Assembly: GCF_004295125.1 (NCBI RefSeq)
Contig: NZ_CP036170.1
Location: forward strand, 1,483,501-1,547,500
Reading direction: 5' to 3'
DNA from: [Clostridium] scindens ATCC 35704
GTDB taxonomy: Bacteria; Bacillota; Clostridia; Lachnospirales; Lachnospiraceae
DNA: 64,000 nucleotides
Positions 34,373-43,309 of this stretch are shown in pieces; the first letter of the stretch is position 1, and each line of letters starts with the position of its first letter. The position numbers and the translations under genes are program-made. Under the pieces are notes generated by a model, which saw nothing but the letters and a program-made list of their open reading frames with translations, was not told the DNA's origin and made no database searches.

Positions 34373-34965
34373 AGAAACAGGCCTTTTTATGGAGGCTTGT
34401 TTTTACTGTTATTTCGATTGACTTTAAAGGGCAATTTGATAGGATGGAGTTAACAATAGATTTTGTTAATACATTTTTTCTGAGGGCGTACGAGGAGCCA
34501 CCAGACGGGAGAACTATCCACCGGTATGTACAGCCCGGACAGAGTCTGCTGATCGGCCGTCCGGCGGGCAAGTACCATGAACTGGATAAGGAGAATGTAG
34601 ATTGGGATAGTTTTGACCATACGCCAAGACAGCAGCCGAAGAAGCCGGATCCGGCCAAGGCGAAGGAAACGATGCGGGATCTGTGGGGAACATTTACGGA
34701 AGAACAGGTAAAAAAGGAGACGGAACGATGCCTTGGATGTGGGGCAACCGTGGTGGACCAGAATGTATGCGTGGGCTGCGGCATATGCTCGACCAAATGC
34801 AAGTTTGACGCGCTCCATCTGGAACGCCGGTATGACGCCCATGAAGTCCCATATGAGAAACTGATTGTAAACCACATGGCACCGACTTTGATGAAGCGGG
34901 GAGCAAAGATTGCGGCCAGGAAGGCCAAGGACATCACGCTTAGCAGAAAGAGAAGGCAGAATTGA
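34369..34965 (+). CDS. Iron-sulfur protein, remnant of a larger FAD oxidoreductase
   Basis: A 198-residue frame starting at GTG 34369 or ATG 34444. The last 150 residues (GQSLLIGRPAGKYHELDK, CLGCGATVVDQNVCVGCGIC, STKCKFDALHLERRYD) match the tail of large FAD-dependent GltD-type oxidoreductases with a [4Fe-4S] site. The FAD and NAD(P) domains are missing and the first 60 residues look like a short piece of the upstream part. It is thus probably a deletion product, although it stays open and its Cys ligands are intact. HypA follows 12 bases later. Confidence 0.6.
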   Translation: MKKQAFLWRLVFTVISIDFKGQFDRMELTIDFVNTFFLRAYEEPPDGRTIHRYVQPGQSLLIGRPAGKYHELDKENVDWDSFDHTPRQQPKKPDPAKAKETMRDLWGTFTEEQVKKETERCLGCGATVVDQNVCVGCGICSTKCKFDALHLERRYDAHEVPYEKLIVNHMAPTLMKRGAKIAARKAKDITLSRKRRQN

Positions 34966-34977
34966 AGGTAGAGGCAT

Positions 34978-35331
34978 ATGCATGAACTTGGAATCGTATT
35001 TAGCGTAGCGGATAAGGTGCTGGAAATCGCCAGGGACAATGACCTTACAGAGATTGTGGCCATTACCATGCAGATTGGGGAGATCAGTTCCGTGATTCCG
35101 GATTATCTTAAGAAATGCTTTCCGGCGGCTGTGGAGAGAAGCCCGCTTTTTGCGCATACAGAACTGAAGATCGAGATTCTTCCTGCCAGGTATCTGTGCC
35201 ACAGCTGCGGAGAATCCTTCAGTCTGGAACAGTTCAAAGAAAGCGGCGGCTGTCCGGCCTGTGGGGAGCAGGATTTCCTGGAACTTCTGACCGGGCGGGA
35301 GTGTTTTATAAAGAATATAGAAGCATATTGA
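34978..35331 (+). CDS. hypA: HypA-family nickel/zinc protein
   Basis: A 117-residue protein with the N-terminal Ni-binding MHELGIVFSV, and the zinc site CHSCGESF ... CPACGEQDF. HypA normally delivers nickel to hydrogenases or urease, neither of which is encoded in the window. It ends the operon before a strong terminator. Standing alone next to an iron-sulfur oxidoreductase remnant, it may serve a non-hydrogenase role. Confidence 0.85.
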   Translation: MHELGIVFSVADKVLEIARDNDLTEIVAITMQIGEISSVIPDYLKKCFPAAVERSPLFAHTELKIEILPARYLCHSCGESFSLEQFKESGGCPACGEQDFLELLTGRECFIKNIEAY

Positions 35332-35340
35332 TCAGATTTT

Positions 35341-35384
35341 AAGAGCGGCACGACATCTTAGGATGCCAGGCCGCTCTTTCTTAG
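35341..35384. terminator. Bidirectional terminator after hypA
   Basis: AAGAGCGGC (35341-35349) pairs perfectly with GCCGCTCTT (35370-35378), then TCTT. The minus-strand tetR gene ends just beyond, so it can serve both directions. Confidence 0.8.
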
Positions 35385-35939
35385 TTAATTTTCTTCAACA
35401 ATCCAGGTATTCCTTAGATATTCCGGCATGGCCTCGTAGAAAAGGCCGGCCAAATCCTCCGGCGTCATATCCTCCGGGGTATTGAGCCATTCCTGCAGAA
35501 TGCCTACGCATCCGTGGCAGTATAGGCTTATGGTATAGCGGTCACGCACGCTAAGCGAAGTCTGACCCGTGGAAGACAAGTAGCATTTCTCGACGATTCC
35601 AAAGGAATAGGAATATAGGAATCCAGAATGGGCATTCTGTCCGGATGAGCGGAAGGCACGCCGATAGTACCAGGAGTCCTCGGCGATTCCCCTGCACATA
35701 TGCAGCAGGAATTCCCTCCAGCTGCGGCAGACCCGCTGGCCGATCAGCCGTTCCGCCAATACCATGGAATTAAAGTTCAAGACATCATACTTGTCATGGA
35801 AATATCGGTAGAATGTGGACTTTGAAACACCGCTTTGATTGATGATCATTTCCACGGTGATTTTTTCAAAGGGCATATGGTTTAGTAATTCATTAAAGGC
35901 ATCGAAAATGCGTTGCCTTGTATAGGAACTGTGGGTCAT
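35385..35939 (-). CDS. TetR/AcrR family transcriptional regulator
   Basis: A 184-residue regulator with the helix-turn-helix FEKITVEMIINQSGVSKSTF and YRYFHDKYDVLN, then a C-terminal domain of the TetR_C_7/DhaS-like type (SWYYRRAFRSSGQN). ATG 35939 follows GGGAGG. It is transcribed away from the sigma-factor unit that starts 150 bases upstream on the other strand and might control it. Confidence 0.85.
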   Translation of the reverse strand: MTHSSYTRQRIFDAFNELLNHMPFEKITVEMIINQSGVSKSTFYRYFHDKYDVLNFNSMVLAERLIGQRVCRSWREFLLHMCRGIAEDSWYYRRAFRSSGQNAHSGFLYSYSFGIVEKCYLSSTGQTSLSVRDRYTISLYCHGCVGILQEWLNTPEDMTPEDLAGLFYEAMPEYLRNTWIVEEN

Positions 35940-36087
35940 GGCAAACCTCCCGTCAATCATTCTACGGCAGTAATCTTAAGTAATATTATAAATGATAGGA
36001 GTCGGAACTGCAAATAATTATGTGCACAGCCGCACATTTCTGTGCTATGATTCGTTAAATAAAGTGAAAGGAGGGCTTCATACATCC

Positions 36088-36570
36088 ATGGATATAGAAG
36101 AACAGTATGATAAAGTGTACCGATACTGCTACCTGCGGATCCGGCATCAGCAGACGGCAGAAGATATTACGCAGGAAGCCTTCCTACGTTTTTTGGAGGT
36201 CCATTCTTACCGGGAGATAGGGAAATGTCTTGCCTATCTATACACGATAGCCCGCAACCTGTGCACGGATTATTATCGGAAGAAAAAGGAAATGCCGCTT
36301 CCGCAGGACTATGAATTGGCGGGGGAGGATGAGCAGGATGGCCTGATACAGACGATGGAACTTAGAAAGGCCGTAAAACAGCTTAAGGAAGAGGAACAGG
36401 AACTAATCCTGCTTCGGTACGTCAATGACGTGCCAATCAATGATATCGGAAGAATCATGGGCATCTCCCGGTTCGCGGTTTACCGCAGATTAAGGATATG
36501 CCTGAAGCAGTTAAAAGAAGAGTTGGGAAGGAGGGAGGATTATGAAGAAAGAGATAAAAGCAGGACTTAA
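36088..36570 (+). CDS. ECF-type RNA polymerase sigma factor
   Basis: A 160-residue sigma-70 family protein. Region 2 is YRYCYLRIRHQQTAEDITQE and LAYLYTIARNLCTDYYRKKK; region 4 is LRYVNDVPINDIGRIMGISR and FAVYRRLRICLKQLKEEL. AAAGGAGG lies 13 bases before ATG 36088. It overlaps the next membrane-protein gene by 29 bases, and an ABC exporter follows, a common Firmicute module in which the sigma factor activates its own exporter operon in response to envelope stress. Confidence 0.87.
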   Translation: MDIEEQYDKVYRYCYLRIRHQQTAEDITQEAFLRFLEVHSYREIGKCLAYLYTIARNLCTDYYRKKKEMPLPQDYELAGEDEQDGLIQTMELRKAVKQLKEEEQELILLRYVNDVPINDIGRIMGISRFAVYRRLRICLKQLKEELGRREDYEERDKSRT

Positions 36571-37246
36571 GGAAATATATGAAGCGCCTCCGTCGCTTAA
36601 AAAAGATGAATTCCTTCAGAGGATTGGCGAGCCGGAACTGACCCATCTCGAATTCCTCAGGATGCAGGTACATTATATCCGCAAAGGAAACTGGCTGATA
36701 TCAGTAGTCTTTTTTCTGTCAGCGCTGTTTGCGCTTAGGCAGGCAGAACTTGAACTGCTGTGGCCCATATCTGCATTTGTCCCGTTTCTGGCGTTGTCTG
36801 TGGTAGCGGAGAACAGTCGTTCTTTGAGATATGGGATGGAGGAATTGGAACTGTCATCAAGATTTTCTCTAAAGGCCATCGTAATGGCAAGAATGGGCGT
36901 GATCGGTTTGGGCAATCTTATGCTGCTTTTGATTCTGGCAGCCTTTGTTTGGAGGAGGTCTTCGCTTTTGACAGCCGGGGTCTATCTTCTGCTTCCATAT
37001 CTTTTGGCCACATTTTTGAATCTCATGCTGGTCAGGAAGGTAAGCGGCAAGGAGAGCATCTACTCTTGCCTTGGAATGACGATTCTGGCGAGCGCTGCCT
37101 CTGTATTACCAGGGGTGATGAACATTTCTATCATGGGGCTAATGCGCTCCGGCTACTGGGCTGCGCTTCTTGCGGGCACTGCCATACTTGCGGGGCGTGA
37201 AATTAAAAAATTATTACAACAGTCGGAGGAACTGGTATGGAATTAA
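36542..37246 (+). CDS. Membrane protein co-encoded with the sigma factor
   Basis: A 234-residue protein with a short cytoplasmic N-terminal segment (EIKAGLKEIYEAPPSLKK, FLQRIGEP) and six TM helices in pairs. By position it could be an anti-sigma-like regulator or an exporter subunit. No catalytic motif is visible. It overlaps the ATPase gene by 10 bases. Confidence 0.65.
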   Translation: MKKEIKAGLKEIYEAPPSLKKDEFLQRIGEPELTHLEFLRMQVHYIRKGNWLISVVFFLSALFALRQAELELLWPISAFVPFLALSVVAENSRSLRYGMEELELSSRFSLKAIVMARMGVIGLGNLMLLLILAAFVWRRSSLLTAGVYLLLPYLLATFLNLMLVRKVSGKESIYSCLGMTILASAASVLPGVMNISIMGLMRSGYWAALLAGTAILAGREIKKLLQQSEELVWN

Positions 37247-37944
37247 TCATTGACCGATTATCGAAACAATATAAGAACAAGATTGCCGTTGACCGGATAT
37301 CCCTGACGCTTCATCAGGGCGTATATGGACTTCTGGGAGCAAACGGGGCAGGAAAGACTACGCTGATGCGTATGCTGTGCGGAATTTTACGGCCTACAAG
37401 CGGCACGGTCATGTTTGAGAATATGGATGTATCAACGGAAGACTACCGCAAGGAACTGGGGTATCTTCCCCAGGATTTTGGATATTATCCTAATTTTACG
37501 GGGAGAGATTTCCTGATGTACATGGCGGTGCTGAAGGGAATGACGAAAAGCCGCGCCCAAAAGCGATGCGCAAAGCTGCTGGATGAGGTGGGATTAAAAG
37601 AAATGGGAGATAAGAAGATTAAGACTTATTCCGGGGGCATGAAGCAGAGACTGGGAATTGCCCAGGCTCTTCTAAGCCACCCAAGGATATTGATCTTAGA
37701 CGAGCCCACCGCCGGGCTGGACCCAAAAGAGAGGGTGCGCTTCCGGGATATGATCGCAGCGTTGGGAAAAGAAAGCATCGTGATTCTCTCCACCCACATT
37801 GTATCTGATATTGAACATATCGCTGACCGGATATTGCTGATGAAGGACGGACAGATTATTTTCAATGGAACACAGGAGGAGATCGGAGAAGATTTAGAAG
37901 AGTTCTATTTGAAGCAGTTTGAGGAGGTGGGAGAACATGCGTAG
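37237..37944 (+). CDS. ABC transporter ATP-binding protein
   Basis: A 235-residue ATPase with Walker A GANGAGKTT, signature YSGGMKQRLGIAQA, Walker B ILILDEPTAGLD and H-loop STHIVSD. It is of the short exporter (CcmA/NatA) class and works with the permease directly downstream, whose start lies within the end of this gene. Confidence 0.9.
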   Translation: MELIIDRLSKQYKNKIAVDRISLTLHQGVYGLLGANGAGKTTLMRMLCGILRPTSGTVMFENMDVSTEDYRKELGYLPQDFGYYPNFTGRDFLMYMAVLKGMTKSRAQKRCAKLLDEVGLKEMGDKKIKTYSGGMKQRLGIAQALLSHPRILILDEPTAGLDPKERVRFRDMIAALGKESIVILSTHIVSDIEHIADRILLMKDGQIIFNGTQEEIGEDLEEFYLKQFEEVGEHA

Positions 37945-39076
37945 TTTCTGGTTGCTGACTGGTTTTGAGTATAAGAAATTATTTCAGCGTAAGATCGTAT
38001 GGATAACGCTTGCAGTTATGATTGCAGCCTGCATCCTTCTGCCTTGCATTTCCTACATGGCTACCGGTTATACCATTGATGGGGAACCTGTCAATGGATA
38101 TGATCTGAAGAAAAAACATGTCGCCCAGGACAAGGAAGCCAGTGGAACCAGGCTTGATGGGAAGACGCTCAAAAATATGGAGGAGTCCCCGTCAGATATT
38201 CCCGGCGGGCTATTCAACATGGTGTACTATATCACTGGCGGATGGGAAGTTGATGGCCTAAAGGAACAAGAACTATACCAGATCCGTGAGAACAATATAG
38301 AGGCAAATTGGGAGAGCGCCAGGCTTTCCAAGGGAGAAAAAAAGTATATGGCAGAGCAGGAAGAGAAGATTGAAAAACCTCTGACATATGAATATTCAGA
38401 CGGATACCAGGAGGCAGGCACGCAGATGGTATTTGTCGGGCTGCTGCAGACGCTTCTGATTGCCATCTGCATTCCATCCGTATTCGCGGAGGAACATATA
38501 AGAAAGACGGATCAGTTGAACTTATGCACGAATATGGGGAAGAAGACGCTGTATCTGGCCAAGATTGCGGTAGGTATTTCCTTTTCGCTGGCGGCCACGG
38601 TGATGATGGCTCTGGCAATAACAATTCCTACATTTTTGATAAATGGATTGGAAGGATTTGATGCTCCGATTCAGTCTTTTGCCCCGCTGGAGTCATGGGC
38701 GATGACCGCTGGAGAACGATTGCTGATCATGATGGCGATGGGGCTTCTGGCAGCGATCCTGCATAGCGCGGCCGGAATGCTGATGTCAGAGAAAGCAAGG
38801 GGCAATGTAGCGCCGATGGCGGTGATGGTAGGATTTATGCTGGTATCCCTCTTTGCAACCGTGCCGGATCAGTACCGAGCGCTTGCGCAGGCCTGGGATT
38901 TGGTTCCGGGCAATGTCCTCTCCGCGACAGGCCCATTCGGCGTGCGGCTGTTCCAGATATTCGGAAGATATCTGGCTGCCTGGCAGGTGGTGCCGATTGT
39001 CTACCTTGCGGTCGCGGCAGTATGCATCGTACTGGGTGGCCGCTTATATAAAAACTACCAGGTGAGCGGCAGATAA
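37937..39076 (+). CDS. ABC-2 type exporter permease
   Basis: A 379-residue membrane protein: one TM near residues 20-40, an extracellular region of about 120 residues rich in charged residues, then five or six TM helices. It fits ABC-2 permeases of the lantibiotic/drug exporter type. ATG 37937 is used because GGAGG lies nine bases before it. It is the last gene before a perfect terminator. Confidence 0.8.
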   Translation: MRSFWLLTGFEYKKLFQRKIVWITLAVMIAACILLPCISYMATGYTIDGEPVNGYDLKKKHVAQDKEASGTRLDGKTLKNMEESPSDIPGGLFNMVYYITGGWEVDGLKEQELYQIRENNIEANWESARLSKGEKKYMAEQEEKIEKPLTYEYSDGYQEAGTQMVFVGLLQTLLIAICIPSVFAEEHIRKTDQLNLCTNMGKKTLYLAKIAVGISFSLAATVMMALAITIPTFLINGLEGFDAPIQSFAPLESWAMTAGERLLIMMAMGLLAAILHSAAGMLMSEKARGNVAPMAVMVGFMLVSLFATVPDQYRALAQAWDLVPGNVLSATGPFGVRLFQIFGRYLAAWQVVPIVYLAVAAVCIVLGGRLYKNYQVSGR

Positions 39077-39096
39077 GTATATTTGCTCAAATGATT

Positions 39097-39131
39097 CGGG
39101 GATTCTGCATCTTGCAGAATCCCCGTTTGGT
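39097..39131 (+). terminator. Terminator of the sigma/ABC unit
   Basis: A 13-base perfect stem (CGGGGATTCTGCA, loop TCT, TGCAGAATCCCCG) followed by TTTGG. Confidence 0.75.
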
Positions 39132-39325
39132 ATTGAAGAACCAAAGAAATTATGGTAGCATAAAAACCAAATCAGACATTCTTTTTTATTCTATGGCAGA
39201 TCGCCGATTAATCCAATGTTATGATTTCAATCCAATGATGTCAGGGGGGATGCGCTTGCGTGTGATTTTTTGACTTTTTATCTGTTAAGAAACTTTTGCT
39301 TGTGATAAGATGAAAGGAGAAACCT

Positions 39326-40150
39326 ATGGACAAAAAACAAAACTTAATACCATTGCAAGAGTTGAACCTTACCAGCCGCTTCCTGTTCGACGAGGTGCTG
39401 GAGGATCCCCAGATCCATCAGGACGTCCTGGGCATTATATTCCAGAGGGACATCCCGCTGCTTGAGAAGAATGAGACGGAGAAGGAACTCCGGGTATCGC
39501 CGCTTCTGCGCTCCATCCGGATGGACGTATTCTCCATGGATGAGGAGAAGGCCGTTTATAACACGGAGATGCAGCAGAAGAGAAGGGCGGATCTGGCGAA
39601 GCGCAGCAGATATTACCAGTCCCTGGTGGATGCCGGGCTTCTGGAGCCGGGCGTGCCGGATTACAATCGGCTGAACACGTCGTATATCATAATGATCATG
39701 CCTTTTGACCTGTTCGGGCATAAGAAGTATGTATATACGTTTCGAGCCAGATGCGAGGAGGAGCCGGAGTGCCTGCTGGAGGATGGTGCGACGCGGATCT
39801 TCCTGAATACCCGGGGAGAAAACGATGACGAGGTGCCCCGGGAACTGGCAGAGTTCCTGCATTATCTGGAGGAAACCACGGATGAGAGGGCGGCAAGCAC
39901 GGACAGCCAGCGGATCAAGCGGATCCATAGGCGGGTGCGTAAGGTGAGGCTCAGCGAGGAAGTCGGGGTGAAGTATATGCAGGCTTGGGAAGAGAAATAT
40001 TATGAAAGGGAAGAAGGAGCGCATAATAAATTAAGGGAACTGGCGGCAAAGAAATATCGCAAGGGGATGTCTGTGAAGGAGATTGCAGAATTGCTTGAAG
40101 AGAGTGAAACGACGGTTCAAGAACTGCTGAAGGAGTCAGAGATGAGATGA
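39326..40150 (+). CDS. Rpn family / PD-(D/E)XK nuclease-type transposase
   Basis: A 274-residue protein of the PDDEXK_2 / recombination-promoting nuclease family. Nuclease core: RMDVFSMDEEKAVYNTEMQQ, where the Asp and the ExQ pair are the expected metal ligands, then RSRYYQSLVDAGLLEPG and IIMIMPFDLFG. The C-terminal helices (MSVKEIAELLEESETTVQEL) form a small HTH-like tail. It stands alone with its own AAAGGAG. Such genes are scattered through Lachnospiraceae genomes; a decayed one is at 4304. Confidence 0.8.
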   Translation: MDKKQNLIPLQELNLTSRFLFDEVLEDPQIHQDVLGIIFQRDIPLLEKNETEKELRVSPLLRSIRMDVFSMDEEKAVYNTEMQQKRRADLAKRSRYYQSLVDAGLLEPGVPDYNRLNTSYIIMIMPFDLFGHKKYVYTFRARCEEEPECLLEDGATRIFLNTRGENDDEVPRELAEFLHYLEETTDERAASTDSQRIKRIHRRVRKVRLSEEVGVKYMQAWEEKYYEREEGAHNKLRELAAKKYRKGMSVKEIAELLEESETTVQELLKESEMR

Positions 40151-40239
40151 TCTAATTTCAAGAATGTCATATTGTGGTAGAGAACTGGGGCAGTATGAGT
40201 TATAATGGACTCAACAGTAGTTTTCAGGAGGGAAAGTCA

Positions 40240-41343
40240 ATGGAAAAATCAAAAGTATATTATACGAATATGAAGGCAACGTTCCAGGAGAATCTTCCGC
40301 AGAAGTTAAAGCGCCTGATCAAGACAGCAGGAATCGGGGAGATTGACTTTGAAAATAAGTACACCGCAATCAAGATGCACTTTGGGGAGCCTGGCAACCT
40401 GGCATTCTTACGGCCGAACTATGCGGCCGTAGTAGTGAATACTGTGAAGGAGCTAGGTGGCAGGCCATTTCTTACAGACTGTAATACGCTGTATGTCGGT
40501 GGCAGGAAGAATGCGCTGGATCATCTGGATTCCGCGTATCAGAATGGATTCTCGCCATTCTCTACCGGATGCCACGTCCTGATCGCGGATGGATTGAAGG
40601 GAACCGATGAAGTAGAGGTGCCGATAGAAGGAGAATATGTAAGAAATGCCAAGATCGGACGTGCCGTTATGGATGCCGACATATTCATTACGTTGAGCCA
40701 TTTTAAAGGACATGAGTCTACCGGATTTGGAGGCGCGCTTAAGAATATTGGCATGGGATGCGGATCCCGGGCGGGAAAGATGGAAATGCACAGCGCAGGC
40801 AAGCCTTACGTTGAGGTTGAGAATTGTATCGGGTGCGGCAACTGTATCCGGGTGTGTGCCCATGATGCGCCGAAGATTACAGACAGGAAAGCCTTTATTG
40901 ACCATGACAAATGTGTAGGCTGCGGCAGATGCATCGGCGTCTGTCCGAAGGACGCAGTCTGTCCTCCGAACGACGAGTCCAACGATATTCTGAATAAGAA
41001 GATCGCCGAATACAGTCTTGCAGTTGTGAAGGGAAGGCCTCATTTCCATATCAGCCTAGTGATCGACGTATCACCGAACTGTGACTGCCATTCAGAAAAC
41101 GATATCCCAATCGTTCCAGATGTGGGAATGTTTGCGTCCTTTGATCCGGTGGCGCTGGATCGGGCTTGTGCGGATGCGGTCAACAGGCAGCCTGTGATGG
41201 CTGGAAGCCAGCTGGATGACATGCCGCATACACATCATGACCATTTCATCAATTCTGCCCCGGAAACCAACTGGAAGGTGTGCCTGGAGCATGCCGAAAA
41301 GATCGGGCTGGGGACACAGGAATATGAATTAGTGGAAATCTAA
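40240..41343 (+). CDS. DUF362 domain 4Fe-4S protein
   Basis: A 367-residue protein. Residues 1-185 are the DUF362 domain (IKMHFGEPGNLAFLRP, TDCNTLYVGGR, SHFKGHESTGFGGALKNIGMG); two ferredoxin motifs follow, CIGCGNCIRVC and CVGCGRCIGVC; then a C-terminal part with DVSPNCDCHSEND and SFDPVALDRA. It is a soluble iron-sulfur protein likely to pass electrons in an anaerobic redox reaction. ATG 40240 follows CAGGAGGG. It is monocistronic. Confidence 0.85.
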   Translation: MEKSKVYYTNMKATFQENLPQKLKRLIKTAGIGEIDFENKYTAIKMHFGEPGNLAFLRPNYAAVVVNTVKELGGRPFLTDCNTLYVGGRKNALDHLDSAYQNGFSPFSTGCHVLIADGLKGTDEVEVPIEGEYVRNAKIGRAVMDADIFITLSHFKGHESTGFGGALKNIGMGCGSRAGKMEMHSAGKPYVEVENCIGCGNCIRVCAHDAPKITDRKAFIDHDKCVGCGRCIGVCPKDAVCPPNDESNDILNKKIAEYSLAVVKGRPHFHISLVIDVSPNCDCHSENDIPIVPDVGMFASFDPVALDRACADAVNRQPVMAGSQLDDMPHTHHDHFINSAPETNWKVCLEHAEKIGLGTQEYELVEI

Positions 41344-41383
41344 TTGGGAATTCGTATCTCGTTATATTTTACATACCGCTATA

Positions 41384-41449
41384 ATAGAAGCCGGGCCTAT
41401 CAGGCACGAAATCCTTCGGGATTTTGCGCCTGATAGGCCCGGCTTCTAT
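41384..41449. repeat. Large perfect hairpin with nested stem
   Basis: Arms of 22 bases (41384-41405 and 41428-41449) pair without mismatch, containing GAAGCCGGGCCTATCAGG. The loop holds a second hairpin AAATCC-TTCG-GGATTT (41409-41424). There is no clear T-run afterward. It lies between the DUF362 gene and a response regulator gene. It could be a strong terminator, a repetitive palindromic element or a structured RNA. Confidence 0.65.
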
Positions 41450-41574
41450 ATTGTGCGCTGTCTTCAGCAGCAAAGAGTCCCAGAATAACTTAAGATAAAT
41501 GAAAGGTTTTTGTGGGAGGAGTATGGTATTATGGAGAGGATAGAGAATTTGACTTATGTTAGGGGCGTGGAAAA

Positions 41575-42270
41575 ATGAGGATATTATTGGTGGAAGATGA
41601 CAGGGAGATCAGCGAGATGCTGGAGGAATTTCTGATACAGGAGGCATTTGAAGTGGTCCCGGCTTTTGATGGGCTGGAGGCATGTGAGAAGTTTGAAGAC
41701 GGGGAATTCGACCTGGTTCTTCTGGATCTGATGATTCCGAAGATGAGCGGGATGGATGTGATGAAGACAATCCGGGAGAAGAGCGTGGTGCCGATCCTTA
41801 TCGTATCAGCGAAGGACAGCCTTCTGGATAAGTCCCTGGGGCTGGAACTGGGGGCGGATGACTATATAACCAAGCCATTTGTGATGGCTGAGGTGCTGGC
41901 GAGGATCAAGGCGAATCTTCGAAGGACGAACCAGTATGCGGCGGGCAGCAGTCGGAAGCAGGAAGAGCCGGCGACCTTGTCTTGCGGGGACATCCAGCTG
42001 AATCCAGCTGATTTCACGGTGCGAAAAAGAGGAAAAAAGATTGACCTGACCGCAAAGGAGTTTGAGATATTGAGACTGCTGATGCAAAATCCCAAGAAAG
42101 TGTATACCAAGGAGCAGATTTATTCGCTGGTTTGGGAAGATGCTTATCTTGGCGATGAAAATGCGGTGAATGTACATATCAGCAGGCTGCGCAATAAGAT
42201 TGAGGATGATGCCCGCAACCCGGAATATATCATTACGGTGTGGGGATTCGGGTATCGGATTGGAGGGTAA
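41575..42270 (+). CDS. OmpR-family response regulator
   Basis: A 231-residue regulator: VEDDREI acidic pair, LVLLDLMIPKMSG phosphoacceptor loop, KPFVMAEVLARIKA, and a winged helix with LTAKEFEILRLL, NAVNVHISRLRNKI and VWGFGYRIGG. It is encoded directly before its kinase (gap of two bases) and upstream of a BcrAB/LanFE-like exporter, so it probably controls that exporter in response to a peptide antibiotic or similar signal. Confidence 0.9.
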   Translation: MRILLVEDDREISEMLEEFLIQEAFEVVPAFDGLEACEKFEDGEFDLVLLDLMIPKMSGMDVMKTIREKSVVPILIVSAKDSLLDKSLGLELGADDYITKPFVMAEVLARIKANLRRTNQYAAGSSRKQEEPATLSCGDIQLNPADFTVRKRGKKIDLTAKEFEILRLLMQNPKKVYTKEQIYSLVWEDAYLGDENAVNVHISRLRNKIEDDARNPEYIITVWGFGYRIGG

Positions 42271-42272
42271 GG

Positions 42273-43214
42273 ATGAATGGAATGATCATAGGGATTCTGG
42301 CTGCCATCTGTATTCTATTGGCAGCGGTATCTGTCAGGGAAAACAGGAAATATAAGGCTTTAGAAGATAATGTAAAGAAAGTGGCAAGCCAGATGGAACG
42401 GATCCTGGATGAGGATACGGATGAAAAGGTGATGGAATTTACCGGGAGCCGGGAAGTGGCAGGACTGATCATGCAGGCAAACCGAATGCTTAACGACCGG
42501 CAGAGAATGAAGGCAGAGTATAAAAGGGCGGGCATAGAAGCAAAGAGGATGCTATCTAATATTTCCCATGATATCAAGACTCCGCTTACCGTAATCCTTG
42601 GCTATCTTGAGATATTGATCATGAATGGGGCAGGCGAGACGGCGACGCTTTTAAAGATACAGAAGAAGGCCAGCCAGCTGATGGAACTGGTTGAAGAATT
42701 CTTTACGCTATCTAAGATAGAGGCTGGCGATATGGATTTTGGACTGTCCAAGATATCGCTGAGCGAGATCTGCCGGCAGAGTATTGCCGATTTCTACAGC
42801 ATATTGACCGAGCGGGGCACGCAGGTGGAGATTGAGATTCCAGAGAGAGACATCTATGTATATGGTAATGAGGATGCCATCCGTAGAATCCTGTTTAATC
42901 TGATTACCAATGCCATCCGCTATGGGTTAGACGGGAAATATCTTGGAATTTTCCTGATCCCGGGAGAAGAAGAGGTGGAAATACGCGTCAGGGACAAAGG
43001 AAAGGGGATTGATAAAGAAAACGCCGCGCATGTGTTTGACCGCCTGTATACGATGGAGGACTCCAGAAATAAGGAAATGCACGGGAATGGCCTGGGACTT
43101 TCCATAGCCAGGACGCTGGCGGGAAGAATGGGAGGGGATATCACCCTTGATAGCGTTCCGGGACAGGAGACGGTATTTACATTGAAAATGAAAAGACATC
43201 ATTATCTCCAGTAA
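42273..43214 (+). CDS. Sensor histidine kinase
   Basis: A 313-residue kinase with just one clear N-terminal TM helix (residues 3-20), a short linker, the His box MLSNISHDIKTPLTVILGYL, NLITNAIRYG and GNGLGLSIART. The missing extracellular domain fits intramembrane-sensing kinases linked to antibiotic-efflux ABC transporters. ATG 42273 follows GGAGGG. Confidence 0.88.
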   Translation: MNGMIIGILAAICILLAAVSVRENRKYKALEDNVKKVASQMERILDEDTDEKVMEFTGSREVAGLIMQANRMLNDRQRMKAEYKRAGIEAKRMLSNISHDIKTPLTVILGYLEILIMNGAGETATLLKIQKKASQLMELVEEFFTLSKIEAGDMDFGLSKISLSEICRQSIADFYSILTERGTQVEIEIPERDIYVYGNEDAIRRILFNLITNAIRYGLDGKYLGIFLIPGEEEVEIRVRDKGKGIDKENAAHVFDRLYTMEDSRNKEMHGNGLGLSIARTLAGRMGGDITLDSVPGQETVFTLKMKRHHYLQ

Positions 43215-43309
43215 GACCTGCCGAAAGAATTTCGTAAGAATTGGTCAAGAGTTTTGAAAAAAGAATCCGGTATGATAGACCTATAAAGAAAACGAAAGGA
43301 AGAAGAGAC

